From contig NC_083598.1 in assembly GCF_020882245.1 (NCBI RefSeq), positions 6,937,178 through 7,001,177 of the forward strand: a DNA stretch of 64,000 bases, in the 5' to 3' direction. The DNA is from Rhopalosiphum padi. Lineage: Eukaryota; Arthropoda; Insecta; Hemiptera; Aphididae. The position numbers were made by a program, and so were the translations under genes. Positions 27,401 to 37,989 of this stretch are shown piece by piece; the stretch's first letter is position 1, and each line of letters opens with the position of its first letter. The notes beneath the pieces are model-generated. The model was not told where the DNA came from, did no database searches, and worked only from the letters and a program-made list of their open reading frames with translations.

Positions 27401-30400
27401 TTTTTGTCTTTGAATAACATTTTCTAAAAGAAAAAATATGATAGATCAAGTCAATAATCATAATTTTTTTAAAAAATCAACATTATACCTTTTTCATTAG
27501 GATAAGAAACTTTCACTGAATTAGCCAATAAATTAACCCTGTTTACTTTTTCTTCTACTGGAGCTAATTCTCTTTCTAAATTTAAATGCCTTCTCTGTAA
27601 CGCTTGTATAGTTTTTAAGTCTAATCCTACTTCAGCGCCATCAAGTTTATCCATTTTTTCTGTCATCCAATCCCTGGCTTCACCACAAGTTTTTTCAAAT
27701 AGTTCCACGCTGAATGAAAAATTTTATATTTAAAATACATCTAAATTTTTAGTATTTATTTGTGAATTTAAAGTATATACTACCTAAGAGCTCCTTCTAA
27801 ATTTTTTTCTTTTTGTGCTTTCAGCCAATTTAGATGATTCCACATTGTATGTATTTGATTTTGTCTATTGGTAATCATATTTAGCTGACTGTGTCCAAGT
27901 TTGGTAAAATCTTTAACCGCCCGATCAATATCTTCAACACGTTTGTTACTCGCAGATAAATCAGTTAAGAATTTCTATAATCCAATTTTATTAATAAAGC
28001 ATAATAAATACAATATATAATTGAGTTTCAATTAGTATAATATGTGCCTACCTCATATTTCCTTTTAGCAGATTCAACAGTATCTAATTTATCTTCAGCC
28101 TTTAATAATTTTTCTTTGTCTTTAATCCATTTTTCAAAATCATCACATTCTCGATAAAACCCATAAAGACAAATAGAGTCTTCCAAAAGAGCATGCCGCT
28201 TTTTTGCTAAGTCTTGTGACTTTGTGTAAGTCTCATTAATATTTGCTATACGTTTTTCAATACTTCTTTCATTGTTAAGGTTTGTATTATCTTTCTTTGT
28301 TGGCTCTATATTAAAAATGTTTTGTGAACATAAAAATACATTTTAATAAATTAATATGATTACCATCTTTTTCTGGAGTTCTAGTTTTTTTCACTCGAAC
28401 TTTTTGTTTAACCATTTTGACTTTAGGGACTTTTCTTGTACTTTTTATTACGTGCGGCCTCCTAACTGATACTTGCATAATTTTAGGCTCGACTTCACAA
28501 ACATAGTTGGCTGGTACAAAACCGTCTTGGCCATTTAGTTTTCTTACACTCCACCAATCTGGGTTTGTTTTATTTAGCAAGAACATCACCTATAACACAG
28601 CAATGTTTTTGTTTGTCTATTCTAAATTATATTTTTATATTTTATGTACCTCTCCTTTTGTCATCGTCATGCCTTGTCCATTAAATGGGTACAGACTTTT
28701 TACTTGAGGAACTTGTCGTTCTTCTACAACAGTTCGGTGTTCGACATGTTCAATTATTTCTTCTTCTAAAACTTCTTGGGGAAGTAACCTAGTTTCAAAC
28801 ACCCATTCTTCTATTGGTTCAACTTGAACTTTTTGATTTGTATCATTAGACAACTGCAATTTTGAATTAATATTTTTTATAATAATACATAAAATATAAT
28901 TTAATATAAATTAAATTACCAAAATATTTGATATTCCTGCTTTGACTAAATTGTCAGCTTGTGCATTCAATGATTGTATGTCTCCTTGATACGCATCTAA
29001 TTCTTCTTCAAGTATTTTATGTCTAGCTAACAGAGCTTGTGCACTTGGTTCGTCAACTCCATGGTCAGTGGTATTCAATACTGTTAAATGCTCATATAAC
29101 CAAGATTCTGTCTCATTTGCATCAGCATAAAACTATAAATATAAATATATATTTATATATTAATATAAATATTAAATTTGGAGATTATTAAACAATAAAT
29201 TACTTGATAGGCTTCAGCTGCATCTTGTAATTGTTTAGTTCTCAGTTGAGATAAGCTATTTAATGAATTCCAGTTGCTTTGTAAAGAATCAACCCGTGAT
29301 TGAACTTCTGAAGGTTCACTGGAATTTATACTCAGACCAGATTTACATATTTGATCAGTTTTTTGACGATGTACTTTCATCTCATCCAGTAAAACCTAAT
29401 AATTAACTATTTTATTACAATATGAACACTAAAAATGTTATTAGTAATTATTATTAACAACCTTATGTTTTTGTTGTAAACTCAATACACCTCTTAAATC
29501 CTTTGCTGAAATGTCAGCCTTACAAATACGCTGCTTTTCGACAAGCCATGCTTCTTCATCTTCATGGTCTTCAATGAATTGATAAAAATTTCTTGCTTCT
29601 TCTAGTCTAGCTCTTCTTTCTTTACTTAATTCAGACAGCCTATAAAAATCAATGAATGAGTATGCTTTGATTTTTTTTTTTTAAATATTTAGTATATTTA
29701 CCTGTCATATGCAGTGTTGAGTTGATTTAAACTTTCTTTTAATAAAGCAGTATCTTTATGCTTAGAAGGTACATATTGTTGACCTTGCCTATTTAATCTT
29801 CGAACCGTTTCACCAATGGCTGTAGTTTGCATTTCAGTCAAGTTTTGTTTTTGCAATAAGTCTTCTACAACGAGTAGATGAGGCCCAACATCTTCAGATT
29901 TATAGGTCACTTCAATTTCCTGCAATATTAAACAATATAATTATGGATTATCCTTTTAAAATATTTATTTAATTTAAATAATATTTGGTATTCAAGATTA
30001 CCTGTATGGTAGACATAACTGTTTCTATTTCCCTAAGCATAGAAAACATAGTACTTATATTGTTTAAATTTATTTTGCGACTTTCTAAAAGTTTCAAAAG
30101 ATCTTTCCATCTCTGCAATACTTCTTCCTCCCTATTTTTTACTCTCTGTGCTCCATGATAGTTTTCTTTAATCAACTCATCACTCATAGCATTTAAATCG
30201 TGAAACCGTTCTTTTCTTGCCATGATGTCAGCACTAATGGCTTCATGTTTCTTTACAGTTGCATCAACTTGAGTTAAACTATTGCCAAATCTAGGATCAT
30301 TCAGTACTTGGATCATTTCTTTTAGGTAACCGTCTCGAAGAACACTCTAAATTTTAAAAAAAAGTATAGAGTAAGTGTCTAAGTAATTAGTTTAATATTC

Positions 30401-32279
30401 ATGTTTTGTATACTTTTTTTTCGAATTTGTAATTGAGTTGCTCCAAACGTTCTTGTCTTAATAGCTCTTCTCGTAGAGCAACTTCGCGTTTATGTTCGGC
30501 CCTGTCTAAGGCTTCCCAGTTACGTTCAACATCATGTATCAATTGTCCGTCTTGGGGTATGAACACGCCTTGGTTAAGTGATTTGAGTAGGGTATTAATA
30601 TGGAAGTAAAGAGCTTCAATTTCACTCCGTTCTATATACCTGTACACAGGAAATGAATATGTAACGTTAAAATGTAATATAAAACATACTGGTCATACTT
30701 GGGAGGTTTTTCAACAGTCCGATATTTTTTAAATGCTAATAGTTCACGCTGAATGCCTTCTAAAGAATTAGGAAAATTATGATTATCAAGTTCTTTAATT
30801 TTCATTCGTATCCATTCTAACAAGTCGGAAGTTAGTTGTTCATAAATTATTTTTTTCTTATCTATATCCATCAGTTGACCAAGTATCTAAAAAATATATA
30901 CATATATAAAAAAAAACTCGTAGAATTTATAACATTCGTTATAAAATAATATTAAGTGTTGATGATTACATTGGCTATTCTTCGACCACTTTTCATTTCA
31001 TTTTTCATCCTCGCAAACGTATGATAATACGAAGCGACATATGTTATTACGGATTTTTCATCTGGTCTGTTTATGTCTACGTCTATTTTTTCAAACAAAA
31101 CATGATATTATTATTTATACAAATTAAAATAATCATTGATCTATTTTACCTTCAGCGTCAAGTAATCTTGGAATTCCTAATTCATTATTGGCTACATCGA
31201 ACGCTATATTTAGGTTGTCGATATTGGTATTCTTCTCAAGCGAAGGAAAATCTAGTAGATCAGGCCGATGAGAGTGGATTAATGCATTGAATCCCAAACC
31301 ATTTCTCCAAGAACCTATAGAAATCAAAACCATATATTATAACATAATATGACGTATCTAACTATTCCTAAAGGTACAGATTTATTTATTGTAATTTTTT
31401 TTTTACAGAATTGTTTTCATTATTTACATACCTGTAAAGTCTTGTATGTTAACGCCTTTATAGCCATTTGTTTTGCGCTGACACCATAAAAGCAAAGCGT
31501 CTTTAGCCGATTTTTTTTCACTGCTTTCATTTTCTTCGTCCTATTTTCAATTTTAGTATAATTTTATTAATTATTATAATATAATATAAATTTATTAAGC
31601 AATATAAGTTTATTTTGCTTTTGATTAATTGTTGAACACGATAATCACTTACCACATCGATTTCAATTTCTTGAATTTGAAATCTTAAGATAATTGTCCA
31701 TATCAAACCCAAAATCAGTCGAGGATTTCCATCTACAATATCTTCGGCCCCGATGCTTTCTAATCTCACCTATTTGGGCATAATGATTATTTATGAGTAA
31801 TTTTCGTTTATAATTTGTTGACAAAATTAATCAGTCTTAATCGTGTTCAAAATAATATAACCGATATATGTACTAAAACGTATTTTTAACAATACCTTTG
31901 TATGTAGAAACGCTAAGCTTTTGTTAACGTTTTCCACCTTGTGTACTCTCATACGCCCGTTATTTGGTTTGCCTAGTTTTTCACCGGAAATTATTTCTAA
32001 TAGTTTGAGAAGCTTTTTTCCGTCCGCCAAGTCCACAAATAAGTCGTCCACCTCCATTCTTACCTATATAATATGGTTAACAAATAAAATACATTAAATA
32101 TTTATATTGGGCGAACAGTGCATCCCGATTTTGTTTGCAAATCCACATAACACTCTCACTTTTTGTAAAAATGAGTTCATCCATTTGGTAAAAGTCTTCT
32201 TTTGTATGTGTAGCCTCTCCTCTTGGAGGGCTTTAATGCGCCCCTGTTCAAACTTAAGTACATCTTCTCTCTGCGTCAT
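9402..32279 (-). CDS. kst: Beta-heavy spectrin (karst / spectrin beta chain, non-erythrocytic 5 type), complete, 59 coding exons
   Basis: A giant actin-crosslinking membrane-skeleton protein that, with alpha-spectrin, supports apical membrane domains in insects (family knowledge). The start is the ATG at 32277-32279, opening MTQREDVLKFEQ just before the first CH domain; the stop is at 9402-9404. Exon lengths sum to 12,244 nt, which is 4080 codons plus stop plus one surplus base, close to Drosophila Karst in size. Domains by approximate residue: CH1 28-133, CH2 146-250, spectrin rod from 270, SH3 839-892, rod resuming to about 3610, PH 3750-3855, then a Pro/Ser-rich tail ending in a KKK-containing basic stretch. 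The SH3 domain and length separate it from conventional beta-spectrin. The surplus base lies in an A7 run in exon 23 and would truncate the protein near residue 1589 if real. Exon coordinates are in the following entries. Confidence 0.97.
10528..10550. repeat. (TA)n microsatellite in the last karst intron
   Basis: Uninterrupted TA repeat of about 11 units within the 1.6-kb intron 9608-11229, where nothing else is recognisable. Confidence 0.9.
11813..12303. repeat. Inverted pair of aphid-type G-rich repeat ends in a karst intron
   Basis: The left end reads ATCATAGGCGGAGCTTG followed by a poly-T and G-run. The right end is its inverse, C-runs then CAAGCTCCGCCTATGAT. The two 17-bp ends face each other about 490 bp apart inside the intron between exons 56 and 57 (11707-12581). 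A related scrap with 'cgggggttgaaccccaaaccccc' lies at 11440-11550 in the neighbouring intron. I see no clear target duplication, so this may be one element with inverted ends or two insertions. Confidence 0.6.
16078..16137 (+). repeat. Short GGCCGGCTTTAG-type repeat scrap
   Basis: The intron between karst exons 47 and 48 holds 'ccaaggccggctttagctc...', whose wording resembles an interspersed repeat end I have seen in insect genomes. Too short to classify. Confidence 0.3.
19077..19164 (-). other. kst: GC-AG intron in karst
   Basis: The donor of exon 39 reads CAG|GCAAGT; no in-phase GT is available, and joining to the acceptor at 19077 gives the continuous repeat sequence NKHQ-ALDAEL. GCAAGT after CAG is the usual strong context of minor GC donors handled by the major spliceosome. 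Confidence 0.85.
21301..22446. mobile_element. Foldback/Tc1-mariner-like MITE in a karst intron (1146 bp)
   Basis: The element begins CTGTGTGTCCCCGAAAACAG and ends with a near-perfect reverse complement. It is flanked by TA (possibly TATA) on both sides, as in Tc1/mariner insertions. Inverted similarity extends far inward: 21301-21745 pairs with about 21985-22446, including 'ATTTATGTATTTTTTTGTTC' and 'ATGAATTATTATTT' blocks, leaving a centre of about 240 bp. There is no ORF. It occupies nearly the whole intron (21225-22473), ending 26 bp inside the donor of exon 34. In the karst pre-mRNA it would fold into a hairpin with arms of about 450 nt. Confidence 0.88.
22474..28305 (-). other. kst: karst exons 16-34: spectrin rod, first half
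   Basis: Exons: 28052-28305, 27784-27974, 27489-27709, 27200-27423, 26850-27125, 26648-26787, 26293-26563, 25833-26228, 25456-25741, 25156-25374, 24891-25084, 24731-24833, 24281-24658, 24046-24219, 23769-23969, 23518-23695, 23009-23437, 22751-22938, 22474-22670. All borders are GT-AG and phases agree, except that exon 23 (25833-26228) contains one surplus base. Repeat landmarks recur (for example KHEGFE, GHFDAENI, SESYRD-like). Most introns are 50-110 bp. Confidence 0.94.
25844..25850 (-). other. kst: Apparent +1 frameshift in an A7 run of karst exon 23
   Basis: On the coding strand AGT is followed by seven A then TGCCAACAAAT and the donor GTAAGT. With seven A the frame reads S-K-K-M-P-T-N and meets a stop (GTT TAA) at the first codons of exon 24. 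With six A it reads S-K-K-C-Q-Q-M joined across the splice to F-N-G-L-D-K, a good spectrin-repeat continuation with matching intron phase. A homopolymer length error in the assembly is the likeliest cause; a real allele or slippage site is possible. Confidence 0.85.
28364..28853 (-). other. kst: karst exons 14-15: SH3 domain
   Basis: Exons 28650-28853 and 28364-28589. An SH3 domain is split across the two exons: ALYPF-type motif as SLYPFNGQGMTMTKGE, then VMFLLNKTNPDWW (the paired tryptophans of the ligand groove) and GFVPANYV. Immediately after it comes a very basic segment rich in K and R (KSTRKVPKVKMVKQKVRVKK). SH3 within an early spectrin repeat is diagnostic for beta-heavy spectrin rather than conventional beta-spectrin. 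Confidence 0.96.
28920..30886 (-). other. kst: karst exons 7-13: first spectrin repeats
   Basis: Exons: 30690-30886, 30414-30639, 30002-30346, 29702-29919, 29462-29639, 29204-29395, 28920-29132. The junction of exons 7 and 8 splits a Gln codon (CA|G), giving the 'PPKYDQYIERSEIEAL' transition from linker to repeat. Triple-helix repeat hallmarks are present, such as W at helix A (AWLVEKQ, SWLYEHL) and KH at helix B. Confidence 0.95.
30970..32279 (-). other. kst: karst exons 1-6: actin-binding domain (CH1-CH2)
   Basis: Exons: 32160-32279, 31896-32063, 31653-31769, 31432-31540, 31150-31314, 30970-31082. All junctions are GT-AG and in phase. The CH1 signature FTKWMNSFLQ is followed by DLADGKKLLKLLEIISGEKL and the 'DIVDGNPRLILGLIWTIILRF' CH1 end. 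An acidic/Ser linker (DEENESSEKK) leads to CH2 (ALLLWCQRKT, then SWRNGLGFNALIHSHRPDLL). CH2 ends with the NRPDEKSVITYVASYYHTF motif characteristic of beta-spectrins. This pair binds F-actin in the family. Confidence 0.96.
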
Positions 32280-32308
32280 CTCGTAGCGTGTGATACTTGA
32301 ATTGGCAT
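32276..32308 (-). promoter_or_regulatory. Upstream ORF overlapping the karst start codon
   Basis: Within the 5' untranslated exon an ATG at 32306-32308 opens a 10-residue ORF, MPIQVSHATR, whose TGA (32276-32278) overlaps the karst ATG (32277-32279) by two bases. Such an overlapping stop/start can permit termination-reinitiation or reduce main-ORF translation. The ORF is seen directly; its use is inference and depends on transcripts including this exon. Confidence 0.5.
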
Positions 32309-32317
32309 TTTATAATA
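32280..32317 (-). other. kst: karst 5' untranslated exon segment
   Basis: A good acceptor (tttgtttcag on the minus strand) ends at 32318, so transcripts splice into 32317 and run 38 nt before the ATG at 32279. At least one further 5' noncoding exon must lie upstream; candidate donors are noted at 41520 and 62275. Confidence 0.6.
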
Positions 32318-35300
32318 CTGAAACAAAATAAAGGTATTTCGAATAAAATACATATATACGATAAGTAAAGAAATACAGAAGATACGCAAAGTTAACTAAT
32401 TCTTGACGGACAAATTATTTGACCCATATTGATAAAATGATAATTACTTATACAAGTATTTAATATTTATACAATTATGCGGATTATTAGGTAATCTCGA
32501 ATTCAGAAGTACATTATATAAACGCTTATTATTGTCTATATATACGATAGTATATATCATATCTATTATGATTTATAGTTTATACAATCGATATGTTATG
32601 TGTACAGGTGCAAAATTAGTGGAACTAATTTATTAAAATTGAAACACTTGACACTAAGCTATATAATATATGAGAGATTGTGTTATGGTAGGAATAATAC
32701 AATAATAATAATAATAATATATTATAATATCTATTGTAAATACTAAATACCTCCACACAGATAAATGCAAGTTTATTGCTCAATTATTATAATAGTAGTA
32801 TCTCTCCGTGTAGTCATATCTCCGAAAACAACACAATATATGATAATACATAATATATATACAAACCTAAAATGAACTTTTACCTATATTAGGATAGTCA
32901 GTAAATTATATAATAATAATTAAAAATAATAAGGTTTTTTTTTAAACAATTAATAAAATATTATATTACGATCAAACAATAAAAGTTTGAAACATTATAC
33001 AGGGAGTACCTATTTTTCAAACACACACACAGATACATACATACACGCAAACACATGAAATTCATTACTTTTGTTTAAATGATTTATACACCACGGTAAC
33101 TGTCAAGCCCCCATCTAGAAAGTTATAGGGTTTCTTTTAATTTTGAAGCCAAACTAGTTTACCAGGGTCCTAAATAAATTCAATCCAATAATAAGGTATA
33201 TTTATCAATGTGTGGACAAATTGAACAAGTATAATTTTATTTCATAGCTTTTAGTATAGTTACTTATTAATTATTATTAACCATAATTTTTTTGACAATT
33301 TATGTACCTAGTATCTTTAAAATTATTTTACGAATAAAATGCTTTTTCTTCATTAAAAACAATTGGATTACTTTGTCAGATAAATAATATTATATATTAT
33401 ATTGATTCGTGGTGGGTTAAGGCACAGCTTTAAAATCATAATCGAAAAAAAAATTTCTATTTGCATAGGTATATCTATTGTATTTGAAATTCAATTATTT
33501 TTATTGTAATATATTATTACCCACTGGACAAAAAGAAAATAATCTATAATATACATTAAATAGGTAAAATAGTTTTAAAAAAAAAAACATTAAATTTCAA
33601 CTATATATATAAGGCAACTGTACACATTTTAGACATTTTATATTTTATTTTGTTCATTTCTGAAAAGTTGTTTGAGATTGACGGGTTAGTGTAAATTAAA
33701 ATATATGTTTAAATAATTGATAAGTTATCTGCAATGTTCAGGCCAGATTAATTATAAATATGTATACATGGATATGACTTTGTCATCTCGTTAAACACAT
33801 ATTGTTTATACTAATCATGTTTGGGTATATTTCAAAATATAATATTACAATAGGTAGGTAGGTGTGAGTTAATTTTTCATATACCTAACTATAAGTCTCG
33901 AATGAAAATATAAAACAACGAAACATACTGATGTGCAATAGTTTTAGATTTACTTTTAATTTCAATAATCCGGGATCGGATACATTGTAATAATGTGTAC
34001 CTACTTTAAACGTTATGGTTATCGATACGATTACGTCTTACTGGTCTACCTATAAAGTGATAGGTTCAGCATTTACTGTATTTATTTCATTTACACAATA
34101 AATGATAGGTATTCATGTTATACATGTTCTATCCTTGAGCTGATACTTTATAGATTTATAGTATTAACCCATTGTTATTAAATGGCATGTATTTACTTTT
34201 TCGTGAGAAGTGAAAAACGAATTATTATTAAATTATTGTACGATTATAAATATTTTGGTATATTCGATAGGTATATTGAATTCGTAGCCATACATCGGAG
34301 TGTATAATAATAAATAAGTTAAAATACAATGAGATTATACATATAAATTAAAACCTAGTCAATGTTATGATACATTATTAATCCATCATCGCGCGTGTAT
34401 AGTATACCAGTATCCATAATAACGTACCTATGTCCTATAATATATTACTATATTATTACAGGAAACACATGTTTGTATATTATATCAAATACCTAATGTA
34501 TAATATAGGTACTTACAGTTATAGTACCAACTGCATGAACAAATATTATAAGTACCTATGACATATAATATACATTATACAATAAACTTATATAATATAT
34601 ATATATATATACATTTGTGTCGTAAATGATGCTAATAGATACACTAATATTATGCTTGAAGAGAAATCTGACGATGACAGAAATTTTAAATTATACATAG
34701 ATTTTTGTAATACTTGTATTATTATTTTATATAATATTATATATATATTATTATATTATATAGGTTGATACAATAATATAAATATAGTTAATATTGATAT
34801 AACTACTGGAACTACCTATATTTGTTTTTTATGACGTCGCGATGAAACAGTTGATGGTAAATGATGAATGGGTTTTAATTGTTGACATTGACAAATGTTG
34901 ATGTATTATTTATTGTTAATATATTTATAACTTAAACCTATAAAATGTGTTAAATGTTTTATCAGTTGTATTTTTATATAAAAAAAGAAATCGCGTGTTA
35001 CTCGTATTTCCATTTTAGGTATATAAACTATAAAGGTGTATATTTGCATCAATATTAATTTCTGGTTCAAAAATTACTACTAATTCGAATTGTAAATATT
35101 CATTTTTAAGTAGGTTAAAGGTAAAATATTATATAAATAAAATGTATTTCATTATTTAATAATATTATTTTATAAAAAAATTTAAAATATTTGATAATTA
35201 GTTAAAAACAATATTTTTGCTACTTTAAACGGTACCTGTACTGTATGATTAAATTACGTATGTCATGTTAACAATATATATATACATTTATAATTATTAA

Positions 35301-37560
35301 ATATAGATGCTGATGATAATATAATTTTATAATTACTAATAATTTAACAATTCTATCAATTATTCCATTATCATTACATTATTGAAATTCCTTTGTTTTA
35401 TATTGCAATATAAATCAACAATTCTAAGCATGTAACTATGTATTATAATTTTCAGTAAAACTATTTAAACTGACTATATATAGACAAATGGGTGCAAAAA
35501 ATAAATGATATATTTTGATAATTATTTTTTTCTTCTGAAAAATGAGAGAATTGTTAATCAATTTACACGTTTTATGACATTTAAATTACTATATAATCGT
35601 TATTATGTTTGATAAATTATTTGTATTTGACTATAGAAAATGTAATTTGACCATGTAAAACTCATACATAATTCGACTATATTACGAATAGGAAGAAAAA
35701 AATGCAGTTTAACGCGTACTTCTCATTTTTGCTTGTAATACGATTTTCAATTTTAAATGTAAAACATATCATGTTTTTTTTTTCATGAATGATGTAAAGT
35801 CTTGTAAAGTATCATCTTACGTATGTATTTGGATGAATTGCAAGCGCAACTAATTTACAATAGATAAAAAAATAGTGATGTACGAGGTACGACTAGTCAC
35901 GATGAATGGAATATAATATAGACATAATCATAGATAGGTATAAGTCTACAATTAACTGCGGGTGAATGGTGCCAAGTGGTAAGCAAAAAAAGTCGATTAA
36001 AATAATTTCAAAATAATGGATTTTATAGACAAATAGTATTTTTTTTTTTTTACTGAAAATGGATTTTGTTATTAAATCATAAATTTAAAAACAAATATAA
36101 TATTTTTACTCTAATATTAGTAATATTACGTATATTATATTTTAGTCAAACAATTGGACAAAAAATAAACATTTATGTTTTATACATATCATACTTTTAC
36201 ATTTTAGTTATTAATAAAATGTTTTAACAACACTTTTTTTTATCGTTATGAGTATTATAATCGTTGTTATTATATAGTGTTAAGTGTAGTGAAAATTAAA
36301 AACTGATCAAATCAACAAATATAAAAACAATATAGTAATTACAGTTAGGTAATTTTACTGTCATAATCAATTTATAATATAAATACTTTAAAATGAAAAA
36401 AAAATTAAAAGAGTAATTTTAAATTTTAAATAATATAAAATAAAAATAAACAAGTGCTAAGTACATGATGTTTTAATTATTATTTAGTAGATATATGAAA
36501 AAAATACCATCAGAGAACAACTTCGCAGTAATAGTTACAGCGTAATTCATCCAGCATGGTACTTAATCCAACAAGGGATCCTTGTATAAGTATTCTATAT
36601 GATATATGCATTAATTCAAATACTGATTTTTCTTTTTAGCATAGTTAACAACCATATTTTCAAATATTTTTTTATTATTTAAAGAGTGTCTTGTGGCGAT
36701 ACAAACTTATTTTTTTTCAAATGAGAGCTCGTAACCAATTTTTGTTTTTTACTAAAATTGCTGTAAACGCTTCATATACGTAAAAAATAAATAAAGTAAT
36801 TTTAGAGTAAAAAAACTGCTAATATTAAAAAAAAATTAAATAAATAAAGGAAAAAATACTTTTCCGTGAATTTTTTTACAAAGCTTTTTTCTTATTATTA
36901 TACATGTAATGTATATCAGGCAGTATACAATTTAATTTCTTTTCATCGTTTATTTAAACTTTGATTAGTTTTTTATAATAAAAAAATATTTTACAAGATG
37001 GTCTTGAAAATATTACTTATTTTGAAAATTACTACTAGGTCCTTAATTGTCGACTTGCGCGAGTCAAAGAAAATCTAAAAACACTCGGTATTTATTGTAC
37101 ATATTATTTTTAATCCGCTTGCGGTGCATAAATCTCAATATAATTTATATAAATCGTCTATTCTCTATTCGTGTTCATATCTCTGACATCCTCAATAATC
37201 AATATATATATAAATATAGTTGTGTAATATACAATATTATTAACGCATGAAATAGTAATACGAAAATAATAATAATAATATTTATTTTTATTAATATTAT
37301 CATTAAAATAAATTCAGAAGATATTTATCGAATACCGTCTTGTCTAATGCAGTGATTATACTATATCAATTAATTTATATTTTATTATATTATACTACTA
37401 CGGTGATGATAATATTACATAATTTATTGTTATTTATGTTATTATGTTATACAACCAAAGAAATATGTGAGAAATTCAAAACGCACAATGCGTAGGTATA
37501 TAGGTAAAAATCGGCATTCGGCGTTTGACATATTATTAAACATACACACACTGCTCACGC
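32318..37560. other. Long AT-rich upstream region of karst
   Basis: No ORF or repeat of substance recognised on either strand; it holds AT microsatellites (for example near 34590) and C-less poly-A/T. It is likely the first intron of karst if an upstream 5' exon is used, as the acceptor at 32318 requires. Confidence 0.5.
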
Positions 37561-37803
37561 ATGTAATGTGGAAGGAAGCAGAAGGTCTGACAATGCCATC
37601 CTTGTTAGTAAATTTTGTCTTGTAAGTCATTTGCGCGCGTGTGAAACCGCGGTCCTTTCATTGTACACACTATTGATTGGCACACATACTGCTAAGTCTA
37701 CTTATAAGTTATATATGTATTATACAATATACATCGCCGCAACCGAGTGCATTATTATTTATTAGACATACGCACGTATACTGTATGATATATATGGAAT
37801 AAT

Positions 37804-37989
37804 ATGTCAGTGACCCGGCACGATATTTATACACGGATAAGCAATAAATGGGGACACCGCGATGACGATAGAGGATGGTCTATCGAAGATTTCAATGTCA
37901 ATGACGTACATGAATACGTTCTTATTATTAAAATTATTTTTGCTATTTACTTGTGTATTTTATTGGGTACTCCATTTTACGAACTATAG
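37804..37989 (+). CDS. Small ORF with predicted C-terminal membrane segment, 61 aa
   Basis: Unrecognised. The first 40 residues are hydrophilic and charged (for example KWGHRDDDRGWSIEDFNVND) and the last 20 form a hydrophobic segment, YVLIIKIIFAIYLCILLG, ending at a TAG. The first part is richer in G and C than its surroundings. A polar domain followed by a single hydrophobic helix is unusual for a chance ORF in AT-rich DNA, but there is no promoter, splice or homology evidence. It may simply be a random ORF. Confidence 0.2.
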   Translation: MSVTRHDIYTRISNKWGHRDDDRGWSIEDFNVNDVHEYVLIIKIIFAIYLCILLGTPFYEL

